From the NCBI RefSeq assembly GCF_026262505.1, contig NC_067207.1, forward strand, positions 9,268,082-9,332,081: a stretch of DNA of 64,000 nucleotides, read 5' to 3'. Origin of the DNA: Trichomonas vaginalis G3. Taxonomy: Eukaryota; Parabasalia; Trichomonadida; Trichomonadidae. The position numbers and the translations under genes were made by a program. Shown here piece after piece: positions 1 to 11,001 of the stretch; within the stretch, counting starts at the first letter, position 1; each line of letters starts with the position of its first letter. The notes below the pieces were generated by a model. The model was not told the origin of the DNA, did no database searches, and saw only the letters and a list, made by a program, of their open reading frames with translations.

Positions 1-16
1 TAATCGTAATAAAAAA

Positions 17-715
17 ATGTCAATTATCAATATTATTTCGAATAATAACTGTGAATTAAATTTAACAGTTAGCGGAATTTATAATGTTACTCTCGTTTCT
101 GTGAGTGGTAAATTTAATCCCATTCTTTTAGACCCTTCAGATTATATATCATTTATTAAAGATGACCTTGAAAAAACGTATGATATGTATATAAATAATG
201 TGATAACGAAATGGGATATTAACACGATTTTAAGTTATTTAAATGAATCATTTATCGTATGGTATGAAGAAAATTTTAAATCAAAACCTGATAAACTTTT
301 TGAACTTGATGAAATAAATAACCTTATTAAATTTCCGCTGAAAATTAAATTTTGTACTCCTCATCTTCGTTCATTGTTGGGGATATTAAATTTTGAAAAA
401 GATGTTGGGGATGTTTTGTATTCTGACACTGGTTCCAATTTCATTTTAATCAAATGTGATAAAGTTAATACCCCAATGAGATTTTCACATCAAACATTAG
501 ACCCTAACTCAATATAAAAACATTTTATCCATCAACTTAAACATATTTTCTTTATCATATCCGTTTCAATTATCTGGGAATTCATTTATTCTTCATTCAA
601 AAGATTTATCAAATATTAAATTTAGAATAACCGACCTATTTGATTGTGATTTAGAATTCATGAATGAAATATTATGGCAATTTCAAATAGAAAAAATAGC
701 TGATGAGATAACGGA
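17..715 (+). pseudogene. Polinton copy 1: unknown structural-side gene
   Basis: This is the counterpart of the 206-codon frame at 39,532 in copy 2 and is almost identical in sequence over the shared part. The product is not recognised. It is a mixed alpha/beta-looking protein with no signal peptide or membrane segment, lying directly upstream of the fibre-like gene on the same strand, so a virion-associated role is plausible but only inferred from position. This copy is broken. Confidence 0.6.
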
Positions 716-744
716 TTAAATATTTATTTTTAAATCATAATAAA

Positions 745-2055
745 TGATTAAACAACAACAGCAACACAAAACTTAAGGCACAGACCATTACATACGCCAT
801 ATATGCATATAATTCAAAGACGGCAGAACAAACGCAAAGGTTGAAATATGGAGATTTGGAGATAGTATTGAAAAATGACCATTTCGAATTCGTTTGCAAA
901 GGTGGTGCAGTGATATCAAATATAAAAGAAATTTTATTTATGAATTCAAAAATTAAAGGAATAACGGATGATATAACATCAATTCCACCAGAAGAACAGA
1001 GATATTACGCATTAAATGCATTTCCTAAAGTTTTGAAGATTGGAAGATTTAATTTAAATGAGGAATTCATAAAAGGTTTCCTAAATGACATAATGAAGAA
1101 AGCAGATAAGGAATACGTGGATAGTGAGTTAGAGAAGAAAGCAGATAAGGGACTTGTGGCTAGTGCATTAATGAAGAAGGCAGATAAGGAATATGTTAAT
1201 GAAAAAGATAATGAAATTATAGAAAGGGTTGAATGGTATCATGAATGGACATCAAAGATTTTAAAAACTAAAGCCGATACAGGATGGGTTTCAGGATGTT
1301 TAGACCTTAAAGCAGATAAAACTTATGTTAACAATGAGTTAATGAAGAAGGCAGATAAGAACCATACACATACAAGTTTTACAACTGTTGCTATAGAAAG
1401 TATTGAAGGAACGGTTGAAGAAACTGGTGGGGATGTATTATATTGTAAACCTCCTAACTTTCCACAAGGTTTAACATCGGATGACGACATAACGACGATG
1501 AGAAACATTAGATGTAAAGATGTTTATGTCATGAAGGATGAACATAATATTAAATTCACTGCTCAAGATTTATATGACAAGAAAGCAGACAAAAAAGAGC
1601 TTCAAACATTAAAGACAGAAATTCTTCAAACATTATATCCTATAGGCTCTATTTATACGTCAATGAACTCAACAAATCCAGCAACAGTTCTGGGTTTCGG
1701 TACGTGGGAACAAATAGTTGACAGGTTTTTGTATTGTGCAAACTCTTCAAAGGAAACAGGAGGAAGTAAAACGATTTCAGGTGAAAATTTACCTGCACAT
1801 AGTCACTACATAGATTTAAGTACATCTCAAGCGGGTTGGCATAAGCATAGATATTGGGATTGGTCAGCAATGATAAAAGGTAAAGGATATGATGTTAAAG
1901 ACAACGTTAAGTTTGCTATAGATTGTTACTGGAGTAACACTGAGGGAGGAGGAAACCATACACATCACGTTTCAGGATATACACAAACAACGGGACAAAG
2001 TAAAGATTACATGCCGCCATTTATGACTGTATTCACATGGTATAGAGTTCAATGA
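745..2055 (+). pseudogene. Polinton copy 1: tail-fibre/tail-collar-like protein part
   Basis: The N-terminal region is shared with the copy 2 fibre. It is followed by short repeats of the type KKADKEYV, which look like a trimeric coiled or fibrous shaft. The C-terminal part resembles phage tail-collar/baseplate domains: YPIGSIYTSMNSTNPATVLGF, then GTWEQIVDRFL, a histidine-rich stretch (AHSHY, HKHRY, NHTHH) and a PPFMTVFTWYR ending. In phages such domains sit at fibre tips and contact the host surface. The middle of the protein differs from copy 2, which carries an Asp-box-like module instead. The 5' part is broken. Confidence 0.7.
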
Positions 2056-2824
2056 ATGTGCTTGACCCAAAGGTCTGGGCTTACCGAATGAACGTAAATG
2101 TTTTGACATACTGACAGAAGAAATAGAAGCTACGAAATTGTTTAGGATTTCAAATATACATCGTACAATTCATGTGAAACGCTTGTGAAAAAACTGGGGT
2201 GAAAAATTAGGTGAAAAAACAGGTGAGATCTCACCTCTTCACCTAAATTATATTTTTGTTCAAAGCTTCCACGAGAGAAAAGATTCCTCATTCGCTAAGG
2301 ATTCCAAAAATGAAAAAATCATTGATTTCGGCTGAGAAAAACAGCAAAACCCTTCTTCCACGGGAACAAAGAAATAAAGAAGAAATAAAGAAGAAATAAA
2401 GTAAATTTTTTATTTATTCCCGTGGAAGATAGAGCACTTTTATGACACTTTTTATTCACGACAAACAAGACAAACAAAGAAAATAAGAAAATACGGCGCC
2501 GTCGCGGTTCGAACCACAGACCCTGACCCCTCTATAACACCACCTTAGACCACTGTGCTACGTAGCCTGTCGACATAAGATTTTATAAATTGCATATTTG
2601 ACGTAAATTTATTTCCCAGTTATTCAAAAATAAGTCATAACTGCCTTCCTCCTGTGATGTTGTCAAAATGTCATGTTGTCACATTTTTTCAGAGAAGTTA
2701 AATTACCTGGTGACCACCTGGTGACCTGGTGACCCCTTCAGTTATTCAAAAATAATTAATTATTGAATAACCTAAAAACATTAACGATAAAATAAGTGAT
2801 AACAAATTTTTATTTTTATCATAA
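2056..2824. other. Non-coding spacer of copy 1 with hairpins and repeat unit
   Basis: No gene is visible on the plus strand. After the fibre stop there is a GC-rich micro-palindrome (2,064-2,080). Next come an inverted repeat of GGTGA/TCACC blocks around 2,190-2,245 and a long hairpin whose arms are TTCCACGGGAA near 2,356 and TTCCCGTGGAA near 2,418, with an AAATAAAGAAG triplet repeat in the loop. The tRNA-like segment is listed separately. From about 2,640 to 2,760 lies one unit of the repeat family that also occurs in copy 2 (CTGCCTTCCTCCTG…GTTATTCAAAAATAA). In copy 2 this spacer is replaced by the primase-helicase cassette. Confidence 0.7.
2493..2567 (-). other. tRNA-like segment with Pol III A- and B-box matches
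   Basis: Read on the minus strand, the segment contains TAGCACAGTGG, which resembles the tRNA D-arm/A box, and GGTTCGAACC, which fits the B box/T-loop core. Their spacing is right for a tRNA. A D-arm (GCAC…GTG) can be drawn, but the acceptor, anticodon and T stems do not pair convincingly, so a functional tRNA is doubtful. It could be a decayed tRNA, a tRNA-derived SINE piece, or a Pol III promoter. It is absent from copy 2. Confidence 0.35.
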
Positions 2825-2986
2825 ATGAATACCCCACAAGCTCAAAATTTACCACGAATCATAACAAGGGAGGAAATGATAAAAATGATGCAAGAACATG
2901 TTAAAAATAACAAACCACTAAAATTGAGAAAATGTGGTTATGCAGTAATGATGGAAAGAGAGTTGTCGAAGAGGAATAAAAATTAA
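2825..2986 (+). CDS. Small conserved Polinton ORF, 53 codons
   Basis: An open frame starts MNTPQAQNLPRIITREEM and ends with a basic tail. It is conserved almost unchanged in copy 2 (45,445-45,609), including across a small in-frame length difference near the C-terminus, which suggests a real protein. It is basic and largely helical, with one cysteine and no recognised domain. It is the only rightward frame within the leftward replication half. A regulatory or nucleic-acid-binding role would be a guess. Confidence 0.5.
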   Translation: MNTPQAQNLPRIITREEMIKMMQEHVKNNKPLKLRKCGYAVMMERELSKRNKN

Positions 2987-2987
2987 A

Positions 2988-3243
2988 TTTGGATTGAGTT
3001 TAAAAATTCATCTTTATTAAATTCATCTCTTCCAATCAATTTATTTATTCTATTAAATTCTTTTATTTTTGCTTCACTCAGTTTAAGGATTGAACGAAAG
3101 TTTCTAATTTTTCGATTATTTCTTTATCATTTTCAACCCCACTGCATTGCGACTTCTTTTTGTAATAGCATATTTTTGATTTAATTCTGTTTAGTTTCTT
3201 TTTATATTCATTGTCTGGACTCTTGACTGCTTTGTTGTCACTC
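2988..3243 (-). pseudogene. Polinton copy 1: small lysine-rich protein part
   Basis: This stretch corresponds to the 96-codon leftward frame at 45,606-45,896 in copy 2. The product is a lysine/asparagine-rich, mostly helical small protein of unknown function. It converges tail to tail with the preceding 53-codon ORF, as in copy 2. This copy is broken. Confidence 0.45.
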
Positions 3244-3264
3244 ATTTCTTACGAAATAAAAAAA

Positions 3265-4215
3265 TTAAATATTATTTAAATATAATGGAGTGATAAAATA
3301 AATCGGAATTTCTATTAATTTCTTGTCAACTTCAACTAATGCATTGCCGTTAATATATCTAACAAATTCAGCTATTGTGTCAAATCTTCGTCTTCTTTTT
3401 GTCATTGATTTATCAGTTTTTCCATAATCGAGATGAATTAAAACTTTATTCCCTTGTTTAAAATTCATGAGCCCTGAATTAATTTGTTCACGTTTAACAT
3501 CATTTAACTTTTCCATTTGCTTTCTAATATATTCCCATTCTTTTGAAATATCATTTTTCATTTCCACTGGTTTCATGTTTATAGTTCTATGCCATGTATT
3601 ATTGTAATAATATACTAACTGCTGTATGATGGAGTCATGATTTCCATCCCAGTATATCTGACCGTTAACCCCTAACGCATCTCTAAGAGTTCTCATTACC
3701 GCATCAACTATTTTATTATGAAACGTATATGGAGAGGATGAAAAGTAAAAATTAATTTGTGGGAAATAATGAGCCATAGCTGCCTGAAATCCTTTATCAC
3801 CATCACCCCTTATATTATCTACTCTTTCATGATCTAGTAAGTATTGTATAGCTCTTCTTGTTTCCTGTTCTGTTTTCCCTTTCACCGGAATGCAATATAA
3901 ATATCTGGTGTTAATGTTAATGGCAAATAAATAAGTAACGTTTCCTTTTGAATATTCCAGATGATCAATTTCGTATGAATATGGATATAGTGCAAATGAA
4001 GGGCGACTAAATTTTTCCTTTAATGGTTGAATTTTTGGGTCAATTGGTTTATTTAATATTTTGAAATCCTTTTTAAAATCTTTTTGCTTCTTTAATGTTT
4101 GAAATGGATATAATAAAGTGAATGATGAAGGATTAACTGAAGGAGGAGGTACTACTGTTGGAGGTTTTGGTGTTGTAAGTGGTTTAATTTTATCTGCTTT
4201 GATTTTGGAATCATT
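3265..4215 (-). pseudogene. Polinton copy 1: retroviral-type integrase part
   Basis: This is the counterpart of the integrase at 45,921-46,886. The long open C-terminal stretch carries the IRGDGDKGFQ region, which includes the second catalytic aspartate of the RNase H-like fold. It also carries the HNKIVDAVMRTLRDAL helix where the third acidic residue of the family lies, the YYNNTWHRTI segment, and a basic C-terminal region. In Polintons this enzyme inserts the linear element with a 6-bp target duplication. This copy is broken. Confidence 0.75.
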
Positions 4216-4224
4216 CCTCCTTTC

Positions 4225-4780
4225 ATTAATTCTGGATGTATTCTATTCATTTGTTTTAAATATGCTGTATATAAAGGTTTGATATACTTTCCCGCTTCGA
4301 GTTTATGTTGAAGGATGAATTCCAAAAGTTGATCTTCATTTAAAAGTCGGGCTGAATATGGTTTAACTAATGAATCATAAATTAAAGCTTGTGCATCATT
4401 TATGGTCTGAAGGACCTGGGTGTTTTGTTACCATTTTGGCTTTGGTTTTTGTGGCTCGGGATTATATAAATTATATAATCCATCAATATCTTCTTCTGTT
4501 AATACTTTATTTTTGAAATCTTTCAACTGTTTAAGTTGTGATTTAGTTTTTCCCTTTGTATATTCATTATTTTTAATTTTGTCTTTAATTTCAGAAATTA
4601 TTTTATCATGATATTTCAAAATTTCATTTTTATAATACGAATAATAATAATCCATATCATCACCGTTATATTTTTATTATATTTTTGGAGATATGCTTTT
4701 AAATCATAATAATAATCAAGAAAATTTTGATTAAATACTAAATCATCAATTAAAATTTTTTAAATCTGTGTTATCCATTT
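4225..4780 (-). pseudogene. Polinton copy 1: unknown protein next to integrase
   Basis: This part matches the 184-codon frame at 46,886-47,440 of copy 2. The product is charged and helical with a lysine-rich centre (KIKNNEYTKGKTKSQLKQL) and has no recognised domain. It sits between polymerase and integrase on the same strand. A GC-rich micro-palindrome (4,404-4,420) lies within it. This copy is broken. Confidence 0.5.
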
Positions 4781-4859
4781 ATATAAAAATAAAATAAATG
4801 TTTTAAGGGTGCCCACCTCTTTGTTCTTCTGTGGTATTTCATTAAAATAAATCATTGTA

Positions 4860-7800
4860 TTAAATAAATGGCATACAACATCCATTTTCACAACATACAG
4901 CCTTAGTGTGTGCTCCTGTTAATGCGGTCTTACCGATTGTTAAGCGAGTCATTGACCCGTTTTTAAGTTGTAAATTAATATTTTGATCATCAAATATCAC
5001 TTTATCATTTATTATATCCAAATAATTTTTAGGTGTTAATTGTTTATTTTGTCGTAAACTAACACCTTTCATTTTTTTGTGCAATCTTTTTAAAATCACT
5101 TCCATCAATTGAACCGTTGAATGATGTATAACACTTTACATAAAGCAACCATGTTATCACCTTGTTTCTCAATTGCTAAACCCAATAACTTCTTCTCATG
5201 TGCTTTTTCTTCAGCTTTATTCTTAATTAGGATTTTAAATTTCTCATCAAAACAGAAAGAAATCAAAAGGTGCGAATTTGTAAATTTTTATCATAAAATT
5301 GTTTATCGTGTAACAATTGCTTGAAATGCTTGAGTGTTAGGAAGATTGGATCGCCAGCGATTGCCCAATAAGATGAATCAGTATCACCTTCAATGAAATG
5401 AAACGATTAACATTCATACATTTATACATAAAATCATAAATGAAAACCAAATACCAGTATTAGCATTATCTAAAGTGAAGAATGCCTCTTGTAAACATGT
5501 ATCACATCTATAAAATCTATCTTTAAGCATCACTGATACGTATCCTCCTATTTCTCTTATGTTTTTAAACTTATTTGACATACATGCAACGCGTGCCTTC
5601 TGTGCATTCATTATTTTAGTCTTTGCGTAATTTTGTGTATTCATTGCATCGTAACCATATGATCCATTAAGTGAAATCTTGCAAAATAAACTTTTTCCTT
5701 TATTTCCTTCTAATTCAGCCTTTTGTCTTTCGTTCATAAATTCGTTCGCAAATTCATTAAAACAAGTGTTTTTAGTAAATGTTAAAATTGATTGAATGTC
5801 ATCAATGATAAAATGAAATCTGTCTATTAGATACCAAAGATAATAAGAAGAAAATGGTTGATATTGGTTGTGTGTTGATGCTAACTGAGTTAATTTTCTC
5901 TGTTTCTGGTCAACTGGTAGATTGTTTGATTTCATGTAATTATACATAAAACTGCCAATTGTTTTTTCATCTGTGATAATATCTAAGTTTCTTATTATCG
6001 GTAAAAAGTTTATGTAATCATTAATGTATTTTTCATCAATGTGACCCTTTACTTCAGCCACGAATAAAGTATTTTTCTTTCTAATAATTCCCAGTGCTTT
6101 TGCTTTCTTTGTTGCTGTATCACAAATGATAACACCATTCAATCTTCCCGGCATATACATTTTATGGTCAGTATATTGAATGAAATCATGAGGATTAGAT
6201 GAAAATGATGAAGGATATAATGAATTAAATCAACTCCAACGAAATGAGTCATGATGTTGGTGGTGTCCTCATTTGATACAGTTTTAGTTTCTGGACTATA
6301 TGAAAGTTTATTAATGTGCGTGATTCCTTTAAGATTAACACGATGTTGAACATTTGATAGACCACCAGTAATTCCATTACGGAGAATGTGATAAGCTTCA
6401 ACTGAATCTAAAGTCATTGGTAAATTATTTTTTAATGCATAATTTCTTAAATTGATTCTTAAACGTTGAACATCTTCATCTTTATTTGATTTTACGACAT
6501 TGCAATAACAACACATTAACTGACAATTTTCTTTGGTATGTGGTTTTTCATTATCGATTCTATCTAATGTTGGTTTATTTGCATATGTAAACGCTTTACC
6601 ACACATTTTACATTTAGATGAAAGGATTAAATCGTGATAGTATTGAAAATCATCCATTGAAACATTATTTTTAGTATCTCTTTCTGCTTTTTCATCTTGT
6701 TTCTTATATGATTCAATTTTATATTTCCAATACTTTTTCGTTAATTCAAAACTTGATTCTATCTCTTCCTCAGGATATTTTTCATTAGGATTAAAGTCTT
6801 TATATGCTAAAGCGTAACGAATCATTGATGCATTCGATGATAAAGAAAGATTATGAAGCATGTCAATTTTATAAACAAATGTTTCTTCAATAATTTTATC
6901 AATTGGGTCAATCATAATTTCAACATCTTTATTGCAATAATGAATAAAATATTCTAATCTATTCTTAAAATTTTTAGCATCATTGAGATATATTTGATAA
7001 TCACTATCTGATATAGTTTCTTGAGTTAATGCTGAATAAAATGAATCTTTCGTGAATGGTTCCACTTTATATAATTCTTCTTCGTAATTTTCCCACGTGA
7101 TGAATTGATAAGGGAAAAAGGATTTAACACGTGATTTATTGTTTCCGAAATCTGAGTGAATTGGTCTAATGTTCCACCCGCTATATAATTTCTGATGTCA
7201 ATAAATCTTAATTCATATGGAACGTTTGTTTTCTTTACAATGATTTGCTTAAATTGTGAAGATGAACCCAGCATTGATTTTATTTTCCATTTTGCAGTGT
7301 TTAAATCACGAAGAATTAAATTTAAATCAAACTTTCCCGAATTAAAACCTATGATATTCACTTTATTGAATTCCTCATCTAGAAGTTCTTTAAATGCTTC
7401 CTTCTGTTTTTCATTTAATGTATGAGACTTCATTAATTCTTCATATTGTTCAATATTTGATTTAGCAACTAATGAACAGGTTGAAAATAAAAACTCAATC
7501 CAGTCAGAAATAAAAGAATCACTTGATGTTAAGCAAAAATTCCTCGTAAATGTTTTATCACGGTCTACGACCTCGCCGCTTTGCGGCTTTATTTTGACAG
7601 TTGATGATACCATGAATGGTTTTAAGTAAGCGTTCAAAGTTGCACACTCAGAAAGTTGTAATTCTTCTTTAGTCTCTAATGTTTCGAAGTCAAAAGTAAT
7701 ATAATATCTTGTCGGTTGATAATATTCCTGCAAATTATGAGCTAATAACCACTGATATATCTTCTGTTTCGTAATATGTGGTGCATATGGTTGTTGTGTG

Positions 7801-8300
7801 TTTTGCAATTGAACGTCTTGAATTAATCTTCCATTATTTTCTTTACATTTCTCACAATGTTTTAAAAATCTTCTTTGGTTTTTCCTTTCTGGATCATCAC
7901 GGATAGAATATACTTCTTCTTTGCAAAAGGGACAAACTCTATAGCCGGTGAGTGCTTCAACGTCTGTTATTCTGTCAGCGTGAAGTTTTCCACATGGACT
8001 TGTGTTAATAAAATATTTATTGTTTCAAATTCTGGATCTATCATTATTGATTCCACTAATGGAAAGTCTACCTTGTTAATGTCTACGTCTTCTGGTTGAG
8101 GGTCACAATAATAGAAATCAATATTAACATTTAACATTCTGCTAATCTCTCACTTTCTGATGAAATGTCAAATCCTTCATATGCATCTATGGCTTCATTT
8201 AAATAACTTCTACGAGTTTTAGGATTAACACCATCAGGAATGTTATAGAAGCGTTTAAATAACCTTCTACCTTCTGCTCTTATTTGATTATCATTCATTT
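4860..8300 (-). pseudogene. Polinton copy 1: protein-primed DNA polymerase B part
   Basis: The region is collinear with the polymerase of copy 2. Recognisable pieces include an N-terminal region related to the CPFC…HCEKC zinc motif of copy 2, exonuclease motifs (YITFDFETLE, GFNSGKFDLN, HYCNKDVEIM), an HNH-like zinc domain (CKMCGKAF…LDRIDNEKPH…CCYCNVVKS), the family-B/protein-primed pre-palm block (NGITGGLSNVQHR) and the SLNGSYGYDAM palm motif. A GC-rich double hairpin is inserted near 7,561-7,588 that copy 2 lacks. In Polintons this enzyme replicates the linear genome from a terminal protein primer. This copy is broken in several places. Confidence 0.85.
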
Positions 8301-8400
8301 TGCTGTTCCATTTTTGTTCATTTATGTAAGAATAAAAATTAAAAAAATAAATAAAAATAAAGTTTATTTTTTTAAAGTCCGAGACTCAGAGAGTCCAGGG

Positions 8401-8972
8401 TTAAAGTCCATAAAATGAATTAAGAACACATAAATTTTTATCATCTGCGACGTGACGAATACATTTTAATTTACTCAAGAATGCGTACCCTGATACATTA
8501 AATCTAATTCCTGTCTTATTTAATTTCACAACTTTGAAAAGGAATGTATGAATAGCTATAAAATGATGAGATGATGTTTTATGGGTTGCTTCCATTTTTT
8601 CTGAAATAAATGAATAAATATAATGTTTATAAGTTTTCATATCTTTTATGTTCTTAATAACAAATGGTATAGACCTTTCCACTTCATCTTCCTTCGGTGC
8701 TGTTCTTTCATATGAAACATTATTGGTATCTTCAATAATGAAACCACAATCGCATAAAATTTTATATGTCCAATTGTTTCTTTTGATATTTTATCTAACA
8801 AATCAAAAACTTTATCAACACCTGTGCATTTATTTAAATAATAATTTGTGTAAATATCATGATCTTCTTTCTTAATCGTATTTGTTGCATATGTCACGTT
8901 TTTAAGAGCTTTTTTGAATTTCTCAGAATCGAGAGGGGTGAAAGTAGGATACAGGGTATTCTTCATTATCAA
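8401..8972 (-). pseudogene. Polinton copy 1: unknown protein part
   Basis: This region matches 51,099-51,640 of copy 2. The encoded segment has several cysteines and histidines (CDCGF in copy 2, THKTSSHHFIAIHTF) but no domain I can name. It lies directly upstream of the polymerase on the same strand. A terminal protein or a polymerase accessory factor are possibilities from position alone. This copy is broken. Confidence 0.4.
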
Positions 8973-9504
8973 TAAATTGTAACTTATGTTTACGAATAAA
9001 TTTAGTACCTTCTTCTGAAAGTGTTTCGTCTATTTCACCATCTAATAAATTTTGTGTTGATTCTGAGACATAATTTTTATATCTTTCTTCATGAGATTTC
9101 TGTACTTCTGATTCTGAAGCTGGGATATTCATTAAACCCTCTACTTCATTTTCATTATATTTTTCAACTTCTCTTAATTCCTTAATTTTTTCATCTATTT
9201 CATCTCTTATTTTTTCCAGTCTTTCAATTTCATCATATTCATCATCTTTAATTCGTTCTTCATAATATTCAGGGAAAACATCAGGTTCTTTAGGTTTTTC
9301 TTCTTCAGATGTGGGATATAAGAAATTTATAACATCATCTTTATTCATTTTTCCATCATAATCTAAATCATTTAATAACTCGGCAAATTTTTGACAATTT
9401 CTTAAATAATATTTATTAACTTCATAACCCGCCTCCTCTAATATATCCTTTATTTCCTCGTTTGTGAATCCTAATTTTTTAACGTTGTTAGTTTTGACGC
9501 TCAT
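8923..9504 (-). CDS. Polinton copy 1: acidic coiled-coil protein, unknown
   Basis: The frame reads MSVKTNNVKKLGFTNEEIKD from the ATG at 9,504, which matches the start of the copy 2 homologue (MSITTNSLKSLKFTNSE, ATG at 52,234). The N-terminal quarter looks helical. The centre (EEKPKEPDVFPEYYEERIKDD) is acidic, followed by a coiled coil (EIERLEKIRDEIDEKIKEL) and a conserved block (EVEGLMNIPASESEVQKSHE). No function is recognised. It is the first gene of the leftward replication block after the terminal region, so it may be expressed early, which is an inference. Confidence 0.55.
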   Translation of the reverse strand: MSVKTNNVKKLGFTNEEIKDILEEAGYEVNKYYLRNCQKFAELLNDLDYDGKMNKDDVINFLYPTSEEEKPKEPDVFPEYYEERIKDDEYDEIERLEKIRDEIDEKIKELREVEKYNENEVEGLMNIPASESEVQKSHEERYKNYVSESTQNLLDGEIDETLSEEGTKFIRKHKLQFIDNEEYPVSYFHPSRF

Positions 9505-9627
9505 TTCATACAAAATAAAAAAATAAAATAATAAACATAACTATGTTTTAATTTTTCGTAAGACATGAATTTTTAAAGTTTATTTTTTAAAAAAAATTTT
9601 ATTTATTTCATTATGGTAGTGAATCTT

Positions 9628-10218
9628 TCATTCATGAAAATAAATATTTCTAATTTCTTTTACTCTCTCGTACATACTAGATTTAAAGAATTCAGAACAT
9701 TTCCCATAATCTCCTAAATGTTTTCTTATCCCTAACGTGTGCCAGTTATTATATGAAACTGAATAAACTTTATCTTTATCTTTACACCTTTCATCACTTC
9801 CAATATATTTATATCTCAGTTTTGATTTAGCATTTTCATATTCATTAGCGTTTAATAATTCACAGTCTTCCTTTTTAAATTGATGTTTAAGATATTCAGG
9901 ATTTAATACTCTACGTTTATATGCTCCTAACTTAGTTCTAAAGGTTTTTCTACAAAATTTAGGAATTCCATCCTCTTTAATGTCATCAATGATTTCCATT
10001 TCATTATTTTCAATTTCTTCTTCTCGTTTATGAGGTCTTTGATTATGACTCCATTGATTCCATGAAATTAAATATTCTTTATCATTATATTTATACCTCA
10101 TTAGCTTATTTTGGCTTTCATATTCATTTAATAATTCACAATCTTCATTTTTAAATTGAAGTTTAACCCATTCAGGATTTAAACAATGTTTAATTAATCG
10201 CGGAATATCTGACATCAT
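9628..10218 (-). CDS. Duplicated-domain protein found only in copy 1
   Basis: The 196-codon frame contains two copies of a roughly 60-residue unit. Each unit begins with LNPEWVKLQFKNEDCELLN or LNPEYLKHQFKKEDCELLN. Each continues with a K/R-rich RYKY strand, then a tryptophan block (ISWNQWSH or VSYNNWHT) and a basic tail (RPHKREE or GIRKHLG). One conserved cysteine per unit and the basic, tryptophan-containing ends suggest a small nucleic-acid-binding fold like those repeated in phage and giant-virus proteins, but I cannot name the family. It has no counterpart in copy 2. Its start codon region is repeated downstream in the terminal region (10,374-10,485). The family is unknown. Confidence 0.55.
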   Translation of the reverse strand: MMSDIPRLIKHCLNPEWVKLQFKNEDCELLNEYESQNKLMRYKYNDKEYLISWNQWSHNQRPHKREEEIENNEMEIIDDIKEDGIPKFCRKTFRTKLGAYKRRVLNPEYLKHQFKKEDCELLNANEYENAKSKLRYKYIGSDERCKDKDKVYSVSYNNWHTLGIRKHLGDYGKCSEFFKSSMYERVKEIRNIYFHE

Positions 10219-10722
10219 CTATATATAGCTTCTTTTATAAAAGATAAAAAAATAAATTATTTTAAAATTAATGTTAATTTATAAATAAATATATTTTAAT
10301 GCATCGTCTATATATAGATGTAACAAAAAAAGTCACAAAACCCGTCATATCTACTACTACTCCATTGATTCCATTCAGGATTTAAACAATGTTTAATTAA
10401 TCGCGGAATATCTGACATCATCTATATATAGCTTCTTTTATAAAAGATGAAATATATTATTTTAAAATTAATGTTAATTTTTTTAATGATTTATTTTTTT
10501 TTAAAAATTATTTTTTATTTCATTATGTATGGGCTGAGTGTAAATGTCTTACAATTTTGAAAATTTTTTAAATCTTGATTTATTCAAAAACGTAAGAATA
10601 AAAACCGTAAGAATCATACATTTTTTACTTCATATGTTAAAAAAATGATACAAAATCGCTCGATATTGTATGAATTCTTACGTTTACAAAAAAAGTCACA
10701 AAACCCGTCATATCCTACTACT
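10171..10722. repeat. Rearranged right terminal region of Polinton copy 1
   Basis: About 110 bases at 10,171-10,290, covering the start of the duplicated-domain gene and its leader, are repeated at 10,374-10,485. Between the two lies a short extra terminus-like piece (10,325-10,357: AAAAAAGTCACAAAACCCG then TCATATCTACTACT). From about 10,564 to 10,722 the true terminus matches the terminal inverted repeat family of copy 2 and ends in CT. The six bases after it (TGTTAG) would be the target duplication, but the left partner is outside the window. Confidence 0.7.
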
Positions 10723-11001
10723 TGTTAGTTAAATAAAATTTATCATTTATTAACCTTATCGCTAATACATATTCTTTAGTTACTGCTTAAATTTAAAATT
10801 TCAGATCAAAAAATAATACCGAGTGATGATAAAAAAATTCCACATTTTCTCCAAAAAAATTGTAAAAAGACTTGTTCATAAATACTCATATCATGGCTAT
10901 TTCATATATTTTGTATGGTCAAATTCAATCGAATTGAAAGGATTGTCTTGGCTCAAAAAAAGAGTTATATTGTATTATTTCAATTTTTTGAAGTAATTTT
11001 A

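Larger units (their letters stand above)
1..10722. mobile_element. Polinton/Maverick copy 1, right-hand part
   Basis: This is the right portion of a large self-synthesizing DNA transposon. Its left end lies before the window. The right terminus is read at 10,722 because the last bases (…CCTACTACT) match the terminal sequence family of the complete copy at 33.5-52.9 kb. The order of parts is a structural gene, a tail-fibre-like gene, a small ORF, integrase, a protein of unknown function, protein-primed DNA polymerase, two unknown proteins and a duplicated-domain protein. Almost all of it is collinear with copy 2 and differs by only a handful of bases in the first 500. The element is broken, with roughly fifteen breaks in the visible part, so it is more worn than copy 2. 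It is a fossil, probably of fairly recent origin given its similarity to copy 2. Confidence 0.9.

Noticed and set aside
2493-2567. Functional tRNA gene
   Set aside because: Only the A and B box regions fit. Acceptor, anticodon and T stems do not pair, so it is kept only as a tRNA-like segment.
10915-11001. Upstream start of the RAD23-like gene
   Set aside because: The 29 extra residues are not part of the ubiquitin-like fold, which begins at the ATG at 11,002.
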